A DNA stretch of 64,000 bases. Source: Copromyces sp. CBS 386.78 (taxonomy: Eukaryota; Ascomycota; Sordariomycetes; Sordariales; Sordariaceae). Within the stretch, counting starts at the first letter, position 1. Each line of letters starts with the position of its first letter. The stretch spans positions 310,001-374,000 of the forward strand of contig MU839112.1 of the NCBI GenBank assembly GCA_030685235.1, read 5' to 3'. The notes under the pieces are model-generated. The model worked only from the letters and a program-made list of their open reading frames with translations, did not search any database and was not told the origin of the DNA. The translations under genes were made by a program, and so were the position numbers. Below, piece after piece: positions 11,300-22,700 of the stretch.

Positions 11300-14200
11300 A
11301 TAATTTAATTGAAAATATTCTATTAAAATGTAGGGAAATTGTACGAAAAAGGGAAAATGTTATTCGAATAAGAGGAGATTTATAATATTATAGTAATTTA
11401 AGAGTTGGGTAAGAATTTAAATAAGGATATTTATTAGCCGAAGGGTAATAGATATTATAATATTAATTATTTAGAAAAGGGTAGAATAATAATTTACGTA
11501 AATAAAAAATAGAATTTAAAGGATTTAAATTTCCGGGTTAGGAAAGATTAGGTTACAGCAATATTAAAAAATTTACGAAAATTAATAATTATTTACTCTA
11601 TTTCTTCCTTTATTTTCTTTTAAAGTACGTTAGAATATTAATAAAGGTTTCCCCTCTTCGAATTCTTGGAAGAAAGACTTTCGGCTAGCTAATATATAAC
11701 TATTAGGAATTATAATTTTTATTACCCTAATCAGGATTTAAAAAATAGGATTAGTTTAAATACTATAAAATTATTTATATAAATATAGTAATAGAAATGT
11801 AATTTTATTATTCCTTGTAAAGAATTAATAAAGTTTAGAAATATAATTAGAGGAGAGGAAAACGGAATAATCGATTATATATAAGTTTTATAAAGTATTA
11901 AAGCTAAATATTAGGGAATATAATAGTACGGGTAAACGGATTTAGATTATTACCTTTAAAAAGTCTAAATCCAAATAGGAAAAAGAAATAAGAAAGCGGA
12001 AATAGAGGAAAAATTTAATTAGAATTTAATAAACGCGGAAAAAGTATAGGAAGCGGTAGAAAAACGAATATTAATTTTAAAGGGGATTAAAACGGTAAAA
12101 GAATTCGAATTAGGATTTAATAGGTTCGATAATAAATTCGTTAGTATTATAGAGGAATTCGTCCTATATTAAAAGAAAGGTCGGGGAAAATAAGCGGACT
12201 AATAGAATTTAAAATATAAAATAGTAACGAAGGAAGTATAATGGAAATAGTAGGTTTAATTTAGGAATTGGACGCCTTTAAATTAAAGAGAATTTATAGA
12301 AGCGGTAATAAAAAAAAAAAATTTATTATAAAGATTTAGAAAGCGAAGTAGTATAATTATATTATAAATATATTAAAAAAACCGAATAAATTTTAATTAT
12401 TAGAGAAGTAGGTTAGGATACGAAGTTATTATTTAATAAATCCGCTAAAATTATTACCCTTCAAATAAAATAAGCGGGCGAACGAAGTTGAAAATTATAA
12501 TAGTAAAGTAAGTATCTTTACCGATTATTTCTTCTTAAAAGTAGAAGTTCCGACGGGTTATTTACTAAATTGGATTTACTTATTAAATAGCGATACTTCG
12601 GTACTTATTAATAATTTAATTACCGAAGAAGATATTTAGAAAGTCCTTTTAAAGATAATACTTAATAAAGTATTAGGTATTAATTAATTTTCAAATAAAT
12701 TTCTAAAAATATACGGAAAATTATTTAAATAGGTAATAATAGTTTTTATTATAGCGAGCCTCCAATTCGGATATTTCCCTTAACAGTTTAAAAATATAAA
12801 AGTAATTATTTTAAAAAAAATTAGAAAAAGCGCTAAATAATAGAAATTGGCCGGGGTATAACGGCTTATATCGCTTCTAAATAATATTAGAAAAATTTTC
12901 GAAGCTTTTATAATAAAGAGGTTAATATAAGTAGCGGAAGAGTATAATTTCTTCCCGGAAGGCTAAATAAGTAACTAGGTAAATTATTTAACCGAATTCG
13001 CCGTCCGAATAATTACCAATACGGTCTATATAGTATAAAAATTTAAGGTTGTAATATCTTTTATATTTTTCAATCTAAAGGGCGTATTTAATAGAATTAA
13101 TTATAAGTAATTTTTACATACGTTATAAGAAATATAATTCCCGAAATAAATCTTCTAATAGGTTAATAATTTCATTATTAGAAGAAAAGGTTCTCTTTCT
13201 TCGACGACGAAACCTCTTAACTTTATAATATTATAATAAGCGTACTATAAAACTCCCCCCTTTTATTAATCCTTTTTATTCTTTTTATTACTTTATTATA
13301 TTGTAAATTAATTACTATTTAAAATACAATTACCGTCGGCTTTACTAACGATATTAATATTATTGTAGTAATTAAAATTACCGAAGAAAATTATCGGACA
13401 TTCTAAATAATATAGAATATTTATTTAAATTAAGTAATTAAGAGAAGAATAAAATTCGAAATAAGTAAAACGGAATTTATATATTTTATATAGACGAAGG
13501 AATTAAGAATAGAAATTCTCTAAATTAGAAGAATCGTATTTAAACTAATAGAATTAATTAAATTCTTTAAGGTTTAGTTAAATCGGAAATTTAATTACCG
13601 AATATAGGTAAAGGTAATAAAAAAGAAAATAGTTATATAAATAAATATATTAATATAATTAATAATAAAGATTTAAAATTATTTTTTTATATAAACGAGG
13701 GAAATTTATATTAAATATATTTAAAGCGCAATTATATATAGAGTATTAATTTTCTATTAATCGACTGAAATTTATAGTAAATTACGAAGGATAGCGATTA
13801 AATTAGTTAAATACTAAATTAAATATTTAAAAATTATCGTCGGGGCGTATAAAATTATATTAATAAAGAACCTAAAGATAGAAACCTTTTATCCACCGTT
13901 TAATTTCTACTTTAATAAATAGGTTAAAGCTTTCGAAAAAAGGTTTACCCGTATAAATTAAATAGGGTTCGTCCGAAGGACTATAGTTTAAATAGTTAAT
14001 TGTATTTAAATAAGGAGAATAAGAGGTCGGCTATTTATTAATAGATTAAAAGGTAATACCGCTAAAATTAAGTAAATTGAAAAATAGATATCGATAGAGA
14101 AATTTCTAACGATCGTAATAAATCTACCCCCGGTAACGGGGGCGCCGCCGCCCCTATTATAAATATTAAAACTAATTACTATAGACAGTAAAAGGTAATT

Positions 14201-14900
14201 AGAAAAAGTAATAATAAAAGAATAAATATCGTACTATAATTATTAATTAGTAGCGGTAATAATTAAATTAAGCTGATAATACGAATTTACTATCGCCGAC
14301 TTTAATCCAAAATTTAGTAATAATATTATAAAACGGTATATAGTCGGTATAAAACGAAAAAAAAAGAAAGTTTAATAACCAAAAGACAATAACGAATAGT
14401 ATTTATTATTTAAAGCGAAGAATTCCCTTCTTATTTAAGTAAAGATAGAAATTATAGGCTTCCGGTACTTCTTTTTCTAGAAAAAGGTTTTAGATATTAT
14501 AATGTTAATTTATTTTATAATACAGGTAAAGAAACCTTTACGTATATTATCCTAAATTATTTACGGATAGCCAATTATTAAATAATAGTAATTAATTAAC
14601 TATAAATGAAAGAAGAATTTTAAATTTATTTAGATAATAAAATCCGAATTAAGAGAATCCTTTTATAAATATTATAATTTAGTAAATTGAACGAATACCG
14701 TTTAGTAATCGAATTAGAGGGAGAGTAATGTAATAAATTCGCGTAATATTTATAAATACGTTCGATTATAATACTAGAATAAGAAAGTACGGGAGAAATA
14801 AGAAAAGGAGGAATTAAATTATATTAATTATAATAATTATTTAATTATAAAGGCGGTACTAAAATAATTAATTAACGTTTTTCGTAAGTAAAGAATTCGT
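11300..14900 (+). pseudogene. LINE A ORF2 remnant (endonuclease + reverse transcriptase)
   Basis: An endonuclease-like motif (NYNFYYP, matching the GDFNLHHP block of Tad ORF2) lies near 11,715. RT motifs follow: NKFLK and GYFP near 12,700-12,780, the motif A relative FNLKGVF near 13,075, and the catalytic box at 13,341-13,352, which reads FTND because of mutation of FADD. A conserved region past the RT (IETFYPPFNFYF) near 13,880 is typical of Tad-type ORF2 C-termini. No RNase H motif could be confirmed. Many stops mean no protein is made. The limits are approximate. Confidence 0.75.
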
Positions 14901-14970
14901 AAAATATATTAAATATTAATTCCTAATTCTTAATAATTTTATAACGCTATTAAACCTAATTTTCGTTAGC

Positions 14971-14982
14971 GGGGGGGGGGGG
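14971..14982. repeat. Homopolymer of 12 G inside LINE A
   Basis: The other copies have a mixed purine stretch at this place (for example GCCGGAGGGGGACC in copy E). Here it has become an uninterrupted G run. The change from A to G runs against RIP, so polymerase slippage or an assembly or sequencing error is more likely. Confidence 0.85.
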
Positions 14983-17503
14983 CCGATAGGGCTATTAATT
15001 ACTATTGGAGAATTAGTATTAATATTTCTTCTATTAGAACCGAAAATAGGAATAGAGGGGCGATCGGCTAAAAATATTTCGTAATATCCTTTATACTAAT
15101 AATCTTCGATTTTTATATTCTAATAACGAGGAAGGACGTTAGAATTATATAGGAGATTATCCGTAATTAAATATTTATATACGTCCTTAAAGAAGTCGAT
15201 ATAAATATTGCGGAAATAACGAATTAAAGGACTAATATTATTCTAAGAGCGGGATAAAGTAATAACCGCAATTTAAACGGTATTATATTTATTATAATAA
15301 CCTAACGGAATATTTAATATATATTTTATATTAATAATAGGATAAATAATATTTTATTTACCGGCGTTTCGAAGAATATTAAAGAAGAAAACGAAAAGAA
15401 AACCGCGGGAGGAAATTTATTTTTAATATTAATATAATAAGTATATTCCGCAAAGAATATACGGAATATAATTATATTAAAGAATAGGGTATTATAAATA
15501 TAATTGGTAAATTTTAGGCTATAATAGAAGTAAAGAACGCGACGGATAGCGTTAATTAATATAATTAACGGGGAGAAGAGGAAGTAAATATAAAAATAAA
15601 AGAAATTTACCGGCCGGGAAGAAAGTTAAAGGCGGGGTTAGAAATTAATACCCGGATAAAAGTTTAAAGCTTGGGCGCTAGAAAAGAAGGGGGCGTAAGG
15701 GAATAAGAGAATTAAAAAGATAGGGAATCTATTATACGGACGAGGTCGATATTACGCTTAATAGTACTATAATTAATACGAATTACGAGGCCTAGGGGGT
15801 TAGATATACGGCCGGAAAAACGGTCGGGAATAAAATTAATAGAAGAGGATACTATTTTAAAAATTGGTTAAATAAGGCAAAAAAGAAAATTTAAAAGATG
15901 GCAGCGGAGAGGAATTCTTATATAAAAAGAAAGAAGGGGCCTTTATACTTATATAAATTTTAGTAGAATTATAGGAATTTAGGGGATAATAACGAGGTGG
16001 GAATAAAAGTAAACGATAGGGAAAGGACGATTGTTATAGGCGGTTTAGGAAGAAGGAATAGTATACGAGAACGGTATTTCGATTATTTTAATATTAAATC
16101 GAAGGCGGTAGAGGGGAAGTAATTTATTTGCTAAAGCGGTGGGTAAGTACTACTATAGATAGAATCGAAACAGAATAGGCGTAATTTATTCGTAACCGAA
16201 AGGAGCTAGCGGTTTTTATCCGACAGCGTTTATCGCCGCACGGTTTCCTCTAGAGAACTAGGAGAAGTACCCCATACTAATAAGGCGCTATAGATAAATA
16301 GTATAGGGAATAAGACTATTATTATTATCCTATTTATTCTAATTAAAATAAAATATACCTTAATTTTATTAAATAATATTTATTACCCGAAATTAGGGTA
16401 GTACCTAAAATACTTAACTTATTAAAACCCTTCTAATAGATATATATTAATAAAAAGTAGTAGTTAATTAGTTCGGGCCCTTAACTAACTTTAAGAAGCT
16501 AAATCCCGCTAAAAATTAGAATAGCGTTAAATTTCCAGAATCGTATTAAAAACTATATATAAAAACTATTAATAATTTTAATAATTCTAATATTATGTAT
16601 ATTATAAAGGGAATTTCTAATACGCCCTTTAAATCCCTACTAACCCGGGCCGTAATAATCCACAATAGTAACTTCGACCCCCCTACGCCTAAAGTCGCCG
16701 CTAACGATATTTATTTATATAAAACTATTATTACTAATTTCTTTTTAATTTTATATAAAATATTTATATTATTCCGCTATTAAGACCCGCCACGTTATTA
16801 ATAAAACGTTATAAAAGAGAGTATTTATATTCGTAGAAGTTACTACGTTAATAATTAATTTAAAATATTATAAATTCTTATTTTCTTTTTATATAGAAAG
16901 TAGGGTAAAATTACCCTAAATTCTACGTATACGATTAAAAGCGGTAATATTCCGATTAACGGGCTATAAGTATTTATAATTTCGGTAAATGTTAATTTCG
17001 CGCCGGCTAAGGCGGCGGAATAAGTTGTAAAAATTTAATTAGATATTACGTCTATATCGTTTAAAAAGTATATTTTAATTTAGTAAGAGAAGTAGTAAGA
17101 GAAAGATTATTAATTCCGTAAATTAAATTAGGATGAATTTAAAGCCTTCGGGTATTTCGACCGCTAGGCCCGTTATATTTACTAATTTAATACCTTTATA
17201 ATATCGAATACTCTAGTTTATAGCCTAAAGAATAATATTAATTTTAAGGACGTATTAGGAAAATATAATTCAATTAATTTTAGAGAGGACCCGTCCCCTT
17301 ATTTAAATTATAGGTTACTAATAAATTTATTAAACGATTTATAAAATCGGTAAATAAAAATAATAATAATTAGATTGTACGTCGATACTACTTCCTTCCC
17401 CCTCTTCTATAAGGATAATGCCCTAATTTTCAAATATATATCGAATTCGAATAATATAATTAAATATATCGTTTAATTAATATAGGACCCCAAGTCGGAT
17501 TAG

Positions 17504-17719
17504 GAGGCTACCCGGTCCTATATTAAGAACGAAATTGCTAATAGTACAATAATTAAATTATTAATTTTTAAACGATATCCCCTATCCGATTATATTTTTA
17601 ACGGGGAATTAGTCGTTAAGAGGATTCGTATATTTAGGAAGACGGTTGAAAATCTTATAAGCAAAGAAAGCGACCCGCCGGTATTCGATTATAATAAATT
17701 TAAATCGACGTACGATTAA
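17504..17719 (+). pseudogene. Open remnant of unknown protein
   Basis: Seventy-one codons without a stop, bounded by TAG at 17,501 and TAA at 17,717. It contains FNGELVVKRIRIFRKTVENL and an acidic-to-basic stretch ending in DYNKFKSTYD. The closing TAA follows GAT and could derive from CAA. It sits in the same strand and region as the acidic C-terminal remnant at 18.4 kb, so the two may come from one protein. I do not recognise the family. Confidence 0.35.
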
Positions 17720-18378
17720 ATTAATTAGGATTTTAAAGGGAAAAATAAATAGAATTTCCTCCTATATTAAATTACTAATAAATATATTTTACTTTAATTA
17801 TAATTAATTTATTACCTATTTTAACAGGAGTAAAATTTATTCCGTATTAATTTATTATTAAATATATATATTATTTATTATATATTTTACTCCCCCCTAA
17901 AGGGTACTATATTTACAAACGAAATTAGTATAGGGAAGACCGTTATTTATAATACTATACTTTAAATAGAATATTTACGGCTATAGAAGATATACTCCTA
18001 AAAGTAATTTATTTAAATATATTTTAATATATTAATTTTACTATTTAATTTAGTTATCTAAACTTTTGACGAACTTCGGGAATCCTTCCCCGACCTCGAT
18101 TTTTACGTCTAATTTAAAATCCTAATTAAATAAGGGAAGGAAACGATCGGCGGGTAAAAACGCTAATTTAAAAAACCTTTAATAATTTTATATATATTTA
18201 CATATAGTACCGCTAATATTCTAATACGGCCAAAATTATTATTATTACCGTATATTATACTATTATTAAACGTTAAATTTCTAAAGATAAAGCGATAATT
18301 AAGAAGGTCGAACTAACTCGTAATTATAATAAGTATATTTTATAAAATAAAATTATAATTACTCTTACGCCGGGTTAA

Positions 18379-18507
18379 GCGGACGCTAATAACAATACCG
18401 ATTCAAACCTATTAGACCTATTAGAATTTAACAACTTCGACGATATCGACAATATATATACCGAATTAAATAATAATGCCCGCAGACCTCCAGGCAATCC
18501 CTCCTAA
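18379..18507 (+). pseudogene. Acidic C-terminal remnant of unknown protein
   Basis: Forty-two open codons rich in Asp, Asn and Leu (DSNLLDLLEFNNFDDID), then ARRPPGNPS and a stop at 18,505. The composition resembles an unstructured acidic C-terminus. No family match is recognised. Confidence 0.3.
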
Positions 18508-18914
18508 TAAACTTTTATTCTAATAGGAATAATAATTTTTAATTCTAATATAAATAAAATATACTAATCGCTAATCCTCTATAAATATATTAAAAAGTAC
18601 AAGGTATATACTATTTACGTAAGTATTATATTTATTAAAAATATTAAATTCTAATCGGTTATTATAAACGACGGAGGTTTAATTCGCTAAGAATATAAAT
18701 TCTATTATTTCCCACACTATTAAGAAGATCCCTACGGCCACTCGTTTTATTTATTCGGCAACCCTAATTCTAAATCGCCTAAGTAATATTAATATATTTA
18801 TATTATTAATATAGGAAATATCCTTTTATAACGTCTTTAATAAACCGAAGTAATTTAACGGTATATTAAATATAATTAGCAATAACAAATTCATTACTTA
18901 ATATAAAAATAATT

Positions 18915-19034
18915 GAAACACCATGCCCAAGGAAGGAGATGGTGGCCTACGGCACTAAAGGTGTTACAGAACGGAAAATCCGCATCAAAGGTCGCGGTCC
19001 GTAGGCCCATCGACGCAGCGCGGCGTGGTGTTTC
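18915..19034. repeat. 120-bp foldback with two nested stems
   Basis: The outer arms are 13 bp (18,915-18,927 and 19,022-19,034) with one mismatch. The inner arms are 9 bp and perfect (18,944-18,952 and 18,999-19,007). It could be a miniature inverted-repeat element or a structured transcript. No target duplication could be assigned. Confidence 0.6.
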
Positions 19035-19227
19035 TGTTTAGACGCTGCGAATGCGTAAACACGGACGACATATTGATCCGTGCGTTTTTTCGCACTGTGT
19101 TTCGCAACTGTGTTTCGCATTCGATTAATTGGCTGGAAGGGTGGATCCTAGTAAAAATGCGAAATACTTTTCTATTTCAATGAAAAAAAGCCACTTTTAG
19201 GAAATGCATTAAAAAACAAAGATTACC

Positions 19228-19258
19228 AAAATAATCGCCTCGATTAGGCGGTTATTTT
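19228..19258. repeat. Hairpin, 13-bp arms, 5-bp loop
   Basis: AAAATAATCGCCT pairs with AGGCGGTTATTTT with a single G.T-type mismatch around the loop CGATT. It could act as a terminator-like or RNA structure, but it has no gene context. Confidence 0.6.
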
Positions 19259-19439
19259 GTTACCTGTTATATCTTTTACCGATGCTTGGTTGTTGAGAAA
19301 AATCGAAAAGAAGCGTTTTTCTTAGATTTTAGATAGCAGAAAACTAAAAACGACTAAGTTTTTTTGCCTGCCGGGAATTCCCTGCCTACCGGCAACTCCC
19401 TACCGGCCAGCAACTCCCTACCGGCTGGCAAATATAAAA

Positions 19440-19710
19440 AAATGAAAAATAAAAATAAAAATAAAATTAAAATAAAAATTAAAATTAAAATTAAAAATCA
19501 AAATAAGAATAAGAATAAAAATAAAAAATAAATATAAGAATATAAATATAATAAAATAAATAAATAATGGAGATAAAAAATAAAATAAATAAAAAGTAAA
19601 AAAGAAAATAAAACTAAAAAGAAAAAGAAGAAAAGAAGAAAAAAAGGGAAAAAGAAAAAAAAAGAAAACGAAAAAGAAAACGAAAACGAAAAAGAAAAAG
19701 AAAAGAAAAA
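19440..19710. repeat. A-rich / polypurine low-complexity tract, left half
   Basis: This is dense A-rich sequence built of AAAT, AAAAT, AAAG and, at the right, GAAAAAGAAAACGAAAAC words. It continues after LINE B at about 26,503, so LINE B split one tract of roughly 550 bp. Long frames across such tracts (for example the minus-strand Phe/Ile/Leu frame at 26,539-26,739) are artefacts. Confidence 0.85.
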
Positions 19711-22700
19711 ATAATAATAATAATAATAATCTTATTCCCTATATTATTTATCTATAGCGCCTTATTAGTATAGGGTACTTCTCCTAATTTTCTAGAAGAA
19801 ACTGTACGGTAATAAGCGCCGTCGGATGAAAACCGCTAACTCCTTTCGGTCGCGAATAAATTACGCCTACTCTATTTCAATTCTATTTATAACAATATTT
19901 ACCTACCGCTTTAATAAATAAACTATTTCCCTTCTACCGCCTTCAATCCAATATTAGAACAATTAAAATACTATTTTCGTACGCTACTCCTTCTTTTTAA
20001 ACCGCCTATAATAATTATCCCTTCTTTATCGTTTACTCTTACTCCCGTTTTATTATTATCCCTTAAACTCCTACAACTTTATTAAAGTTTATATAAGCGT
20101 AAAGGCCCTTTTTTTCCTTCTATAAAAATTCTTCCCCGTTATTATCTTTCGAATTTCCCCTTCTTCTTTATTTAATTAGCTTTTAAAATAACGTTTTCTT
20201 CTATTAGCCGTATTCCCAATTATCTTCCCGGCCGTATATTTAATCCTTTAAATTTTACAATTCGTATTAATTGTAATACTATTAAGCGTAATATTAACTT
20301 CGTCCGTATAATAGATTCCTTATCCTTTAAATTCCTTTATTCCCTTACGCCCTTTTCTACCCCGGCGTTCGAATTCTAATCTCTTATTTAAATATTAATT
20401 TCTAACCCTACCTTTAACTTTCCTTCCGGCTAATAAATCTTCTTTATCCTTATATTCGCCTCCCTTCCTTTTTATTAACTATATTAATTAACGCTATCTA
20501 TTATAGTCCCTACCTCTATTATAATTTAAAATTTACTAATTATATTTATAATACCCTATCCTTTAATATAGCTACATTTCGTGCGCTCCTCGTAGAATAT
20601 ATTTACTATATTAATATTAAAAATAAATTTCCTCCTACGGTCTTCTTTTCGTTTTCTTTTCTAACGTTCTTCGAAACGCCGGTAAATAGAATACTACTTA
20701 TCCTATTATTAATATAAAATATATATTAAATATTCTATTAAATTATTATAATAAATATAATATTATTTAAATTATAATTATTACTTTATCCCGCTCTTAA
20801 AACAATTTTAATCCCTTAATTCGTCGTTTTTATAATATTTATATCGATTTCTTTAAAAACGTACATAAGCGCCTAACTATAGACAATCTCTTATACAATC
20901 TTAATATCCTTCTTTACTATTAGAATATAAAGGTCGAAAATTATTAATATAAAGGATATTATAAAATATTTTTAATTAATCGTCCTTCCGTTCCTATTTT
21001 TAATTCTAATAGAGGAAATATTAATATTAATTCCCTAATAGTAATCAATAACCTTATCGGCCCCCTTCCGGCTAACGAAAATTAAGTTCAATAACGCCGT
21101 AAGGTTATTAAGAACTAAGAATTAATATTTAATATATTCTGCAAACTCTTCGCCCGCGAAGAACGTTAATTAATTATTTCGGTACCGCCTTCGTAGTTAA
21201 ATAACTATTATAATTAGTATAATTTAATTCCTCTTCTTCCTATTTTTCCCGTACTCTTTTATTCTAATATTATAATCGAACGTATTTACGAATATTATAC
21301 GAATTTATTATATTATTCTCCCTCTAATTTAATTATTAAACGGTATTTATTTAACTTACTAAGCCGTAATATTTATAAAAGGATTTTCTTAATTCGGATT
21401 CTATCGTCCAAATAAATTTAGAGCTCTTCTTTCGTTTATAGCTAATCGATTACTATTATTTAATAGTCGGCTATCTATAAATAATCTAGGATAATATATA
21501 TAAAAGTTTCTTTATTTATTCTATAAAAATAAATTAATATTATAATATCTAGAACCTTCCTCCGGAAGAGGAAAGATTAAAAGCCTATAATTTCTATCCT
21601 TACTTAAGTAAGAAGGGAATTTTTCGCTTTAAATAATAAATATTATTCATCGTCGTCTTTTAATTATTAGGCTTTCTTCCTTTTTCGTTTTATACCAATT
21701 GTATACCGTTTTATAATATTATTATTAAATTTCGGGTTGAGGTCGGCGATAGTAAATTCGTATTATTAGCCTAATTTAATTATTATTATTATTAATTAAT
21801 AATTATAGTACAATATTTATTCTCTTATTATTACTTCTTCTAATTACCTTTTATAATTTATAGCGGTTAATTCTAGTATTTATAACGGAGGCGGCGGCGC
21901 CCCTATTACTAGGGGCGGACTTATTATAATTATTAAAAGTTCTTTTATCGGTATTTATTCTTTAATCTATTTAATTTTAGCAGTACTATTTTCTAATTTA
22001 TTAACAAATAGCCAACCTCTCATTCTCCTTATTTAAATATAGTTAATTATTTAAATTATAATCCTTCGGACGAACCCTATTTAATTTATACGAGTAAACC
22101 TTTCTTCGAAGGCCCTAACCTATTTATTAAAATAGAAGTCGAACAACGGACAAAAAAATTCCATTTTTAAATTCTTTATTAATATAATTTTATACGCCCT
22201 AATAATAATTTTTAAATATTTAATTTAATATTTAATTAATCTAATTATTATCCTTCGTAATTTATTATAAATTTCGGTCAGTTAGTAGAAAATTAATACT
22301 CTATATATAATTACGCTCCGAATATACTTAATATAAATTTCCCTCGTTTATATAAAAAAATAACTTTAAATCTTCGCTACTAATTATATTAATATATTCA
22401 TTTACGTAATTATCTTCTTTTTTACTACTTCTACGTATATTTAGTAATTAAATTTCTAATTTAATTAAACCTTAAGGAATTTAATCGATTTTATTAATTT
22501 AAATACAATTCCTCTAATTTAGAGAATTTCCGTTTTTAATTCCTTCGTTTATATAAAATATATAAGTTCCGTTTTACTTACTTCGAATTTTATTCCTCTC
22601 TTAATTATTTAACCCAAATAAATATCCTATACCGCTTAAAGCGTCCGATAATTTTCCTTAATAATTTTAATTATTATAATAATATTAATATTATTAGCGA

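Larger units (their letters stand above)
9550..16325 (+). mobile_element. LINE-1 copy A, full length (6,776 bp)
   Basis: Copy A is the reference full-length copy. The 5' end is AAAAACGACGCCGAAACC and the 3' end is the ATT tail. The 14-bp target duplication TATCCTATTTATTC flanks it at 9,536-9,549 and 16,326-16,339. The order is ORF1 (to 11,171), then ORF2 with an AP-endonuclease-like region (about 11,500-12,250) and RT (about 12,650-13,600), then a C-terminal region to about 14,900, then about 1.4 kb of 3' untranslated sequence. It is assigned to the Tad-like fungal LINEs by domain order and the RT motifs GYFP and FxDD. All frames are broken by RIP stops. It carries an odd run of 12 G at 14,971. 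Confidence 0.93.
16340..18904. other. Unidentified RIPed element, host of LINE A
   Basis: About 2.6 kb of degraded sequence resumes the host interrupted by LINE A. Several plus-strand windows look coding (see 17,504-17,719 and 18,379-18,507), and a third around 18,660-18,780 contains DPYGHSFYLFGNPNSKSP. A 62-codon ATG frame at 16,595-16,783 is also open on the plus strand but is too short and isolated to be called a gene. No retroviral, LINE or transposase hallmark was found. Confidence 0.45.
18905..19440. other. Un-RIPed island with hairpins and a short tandem repeat
   Basis: Normal dinucleotide use returns abruptly here. Nested inverted repeats are present: GAAACACCATGCC (18,915) pairs with GGCGTGGTGTTTC (19,022-19,034), and inside it GGCCTACGG (18,944) pairs with CCGTAGGCC (18,999-19,007), giving a 120-bp foldback. 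A second hairpin lies at 19,228-19,258. From 19,368 to 19,432 a roughly 20-bp unit, CTACCGGC-(C/A)(A/G)-CAACTCC, repeats about three times. No coding frame is visible. The right side passes into an A-rich tract. Confidence 0.6.
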
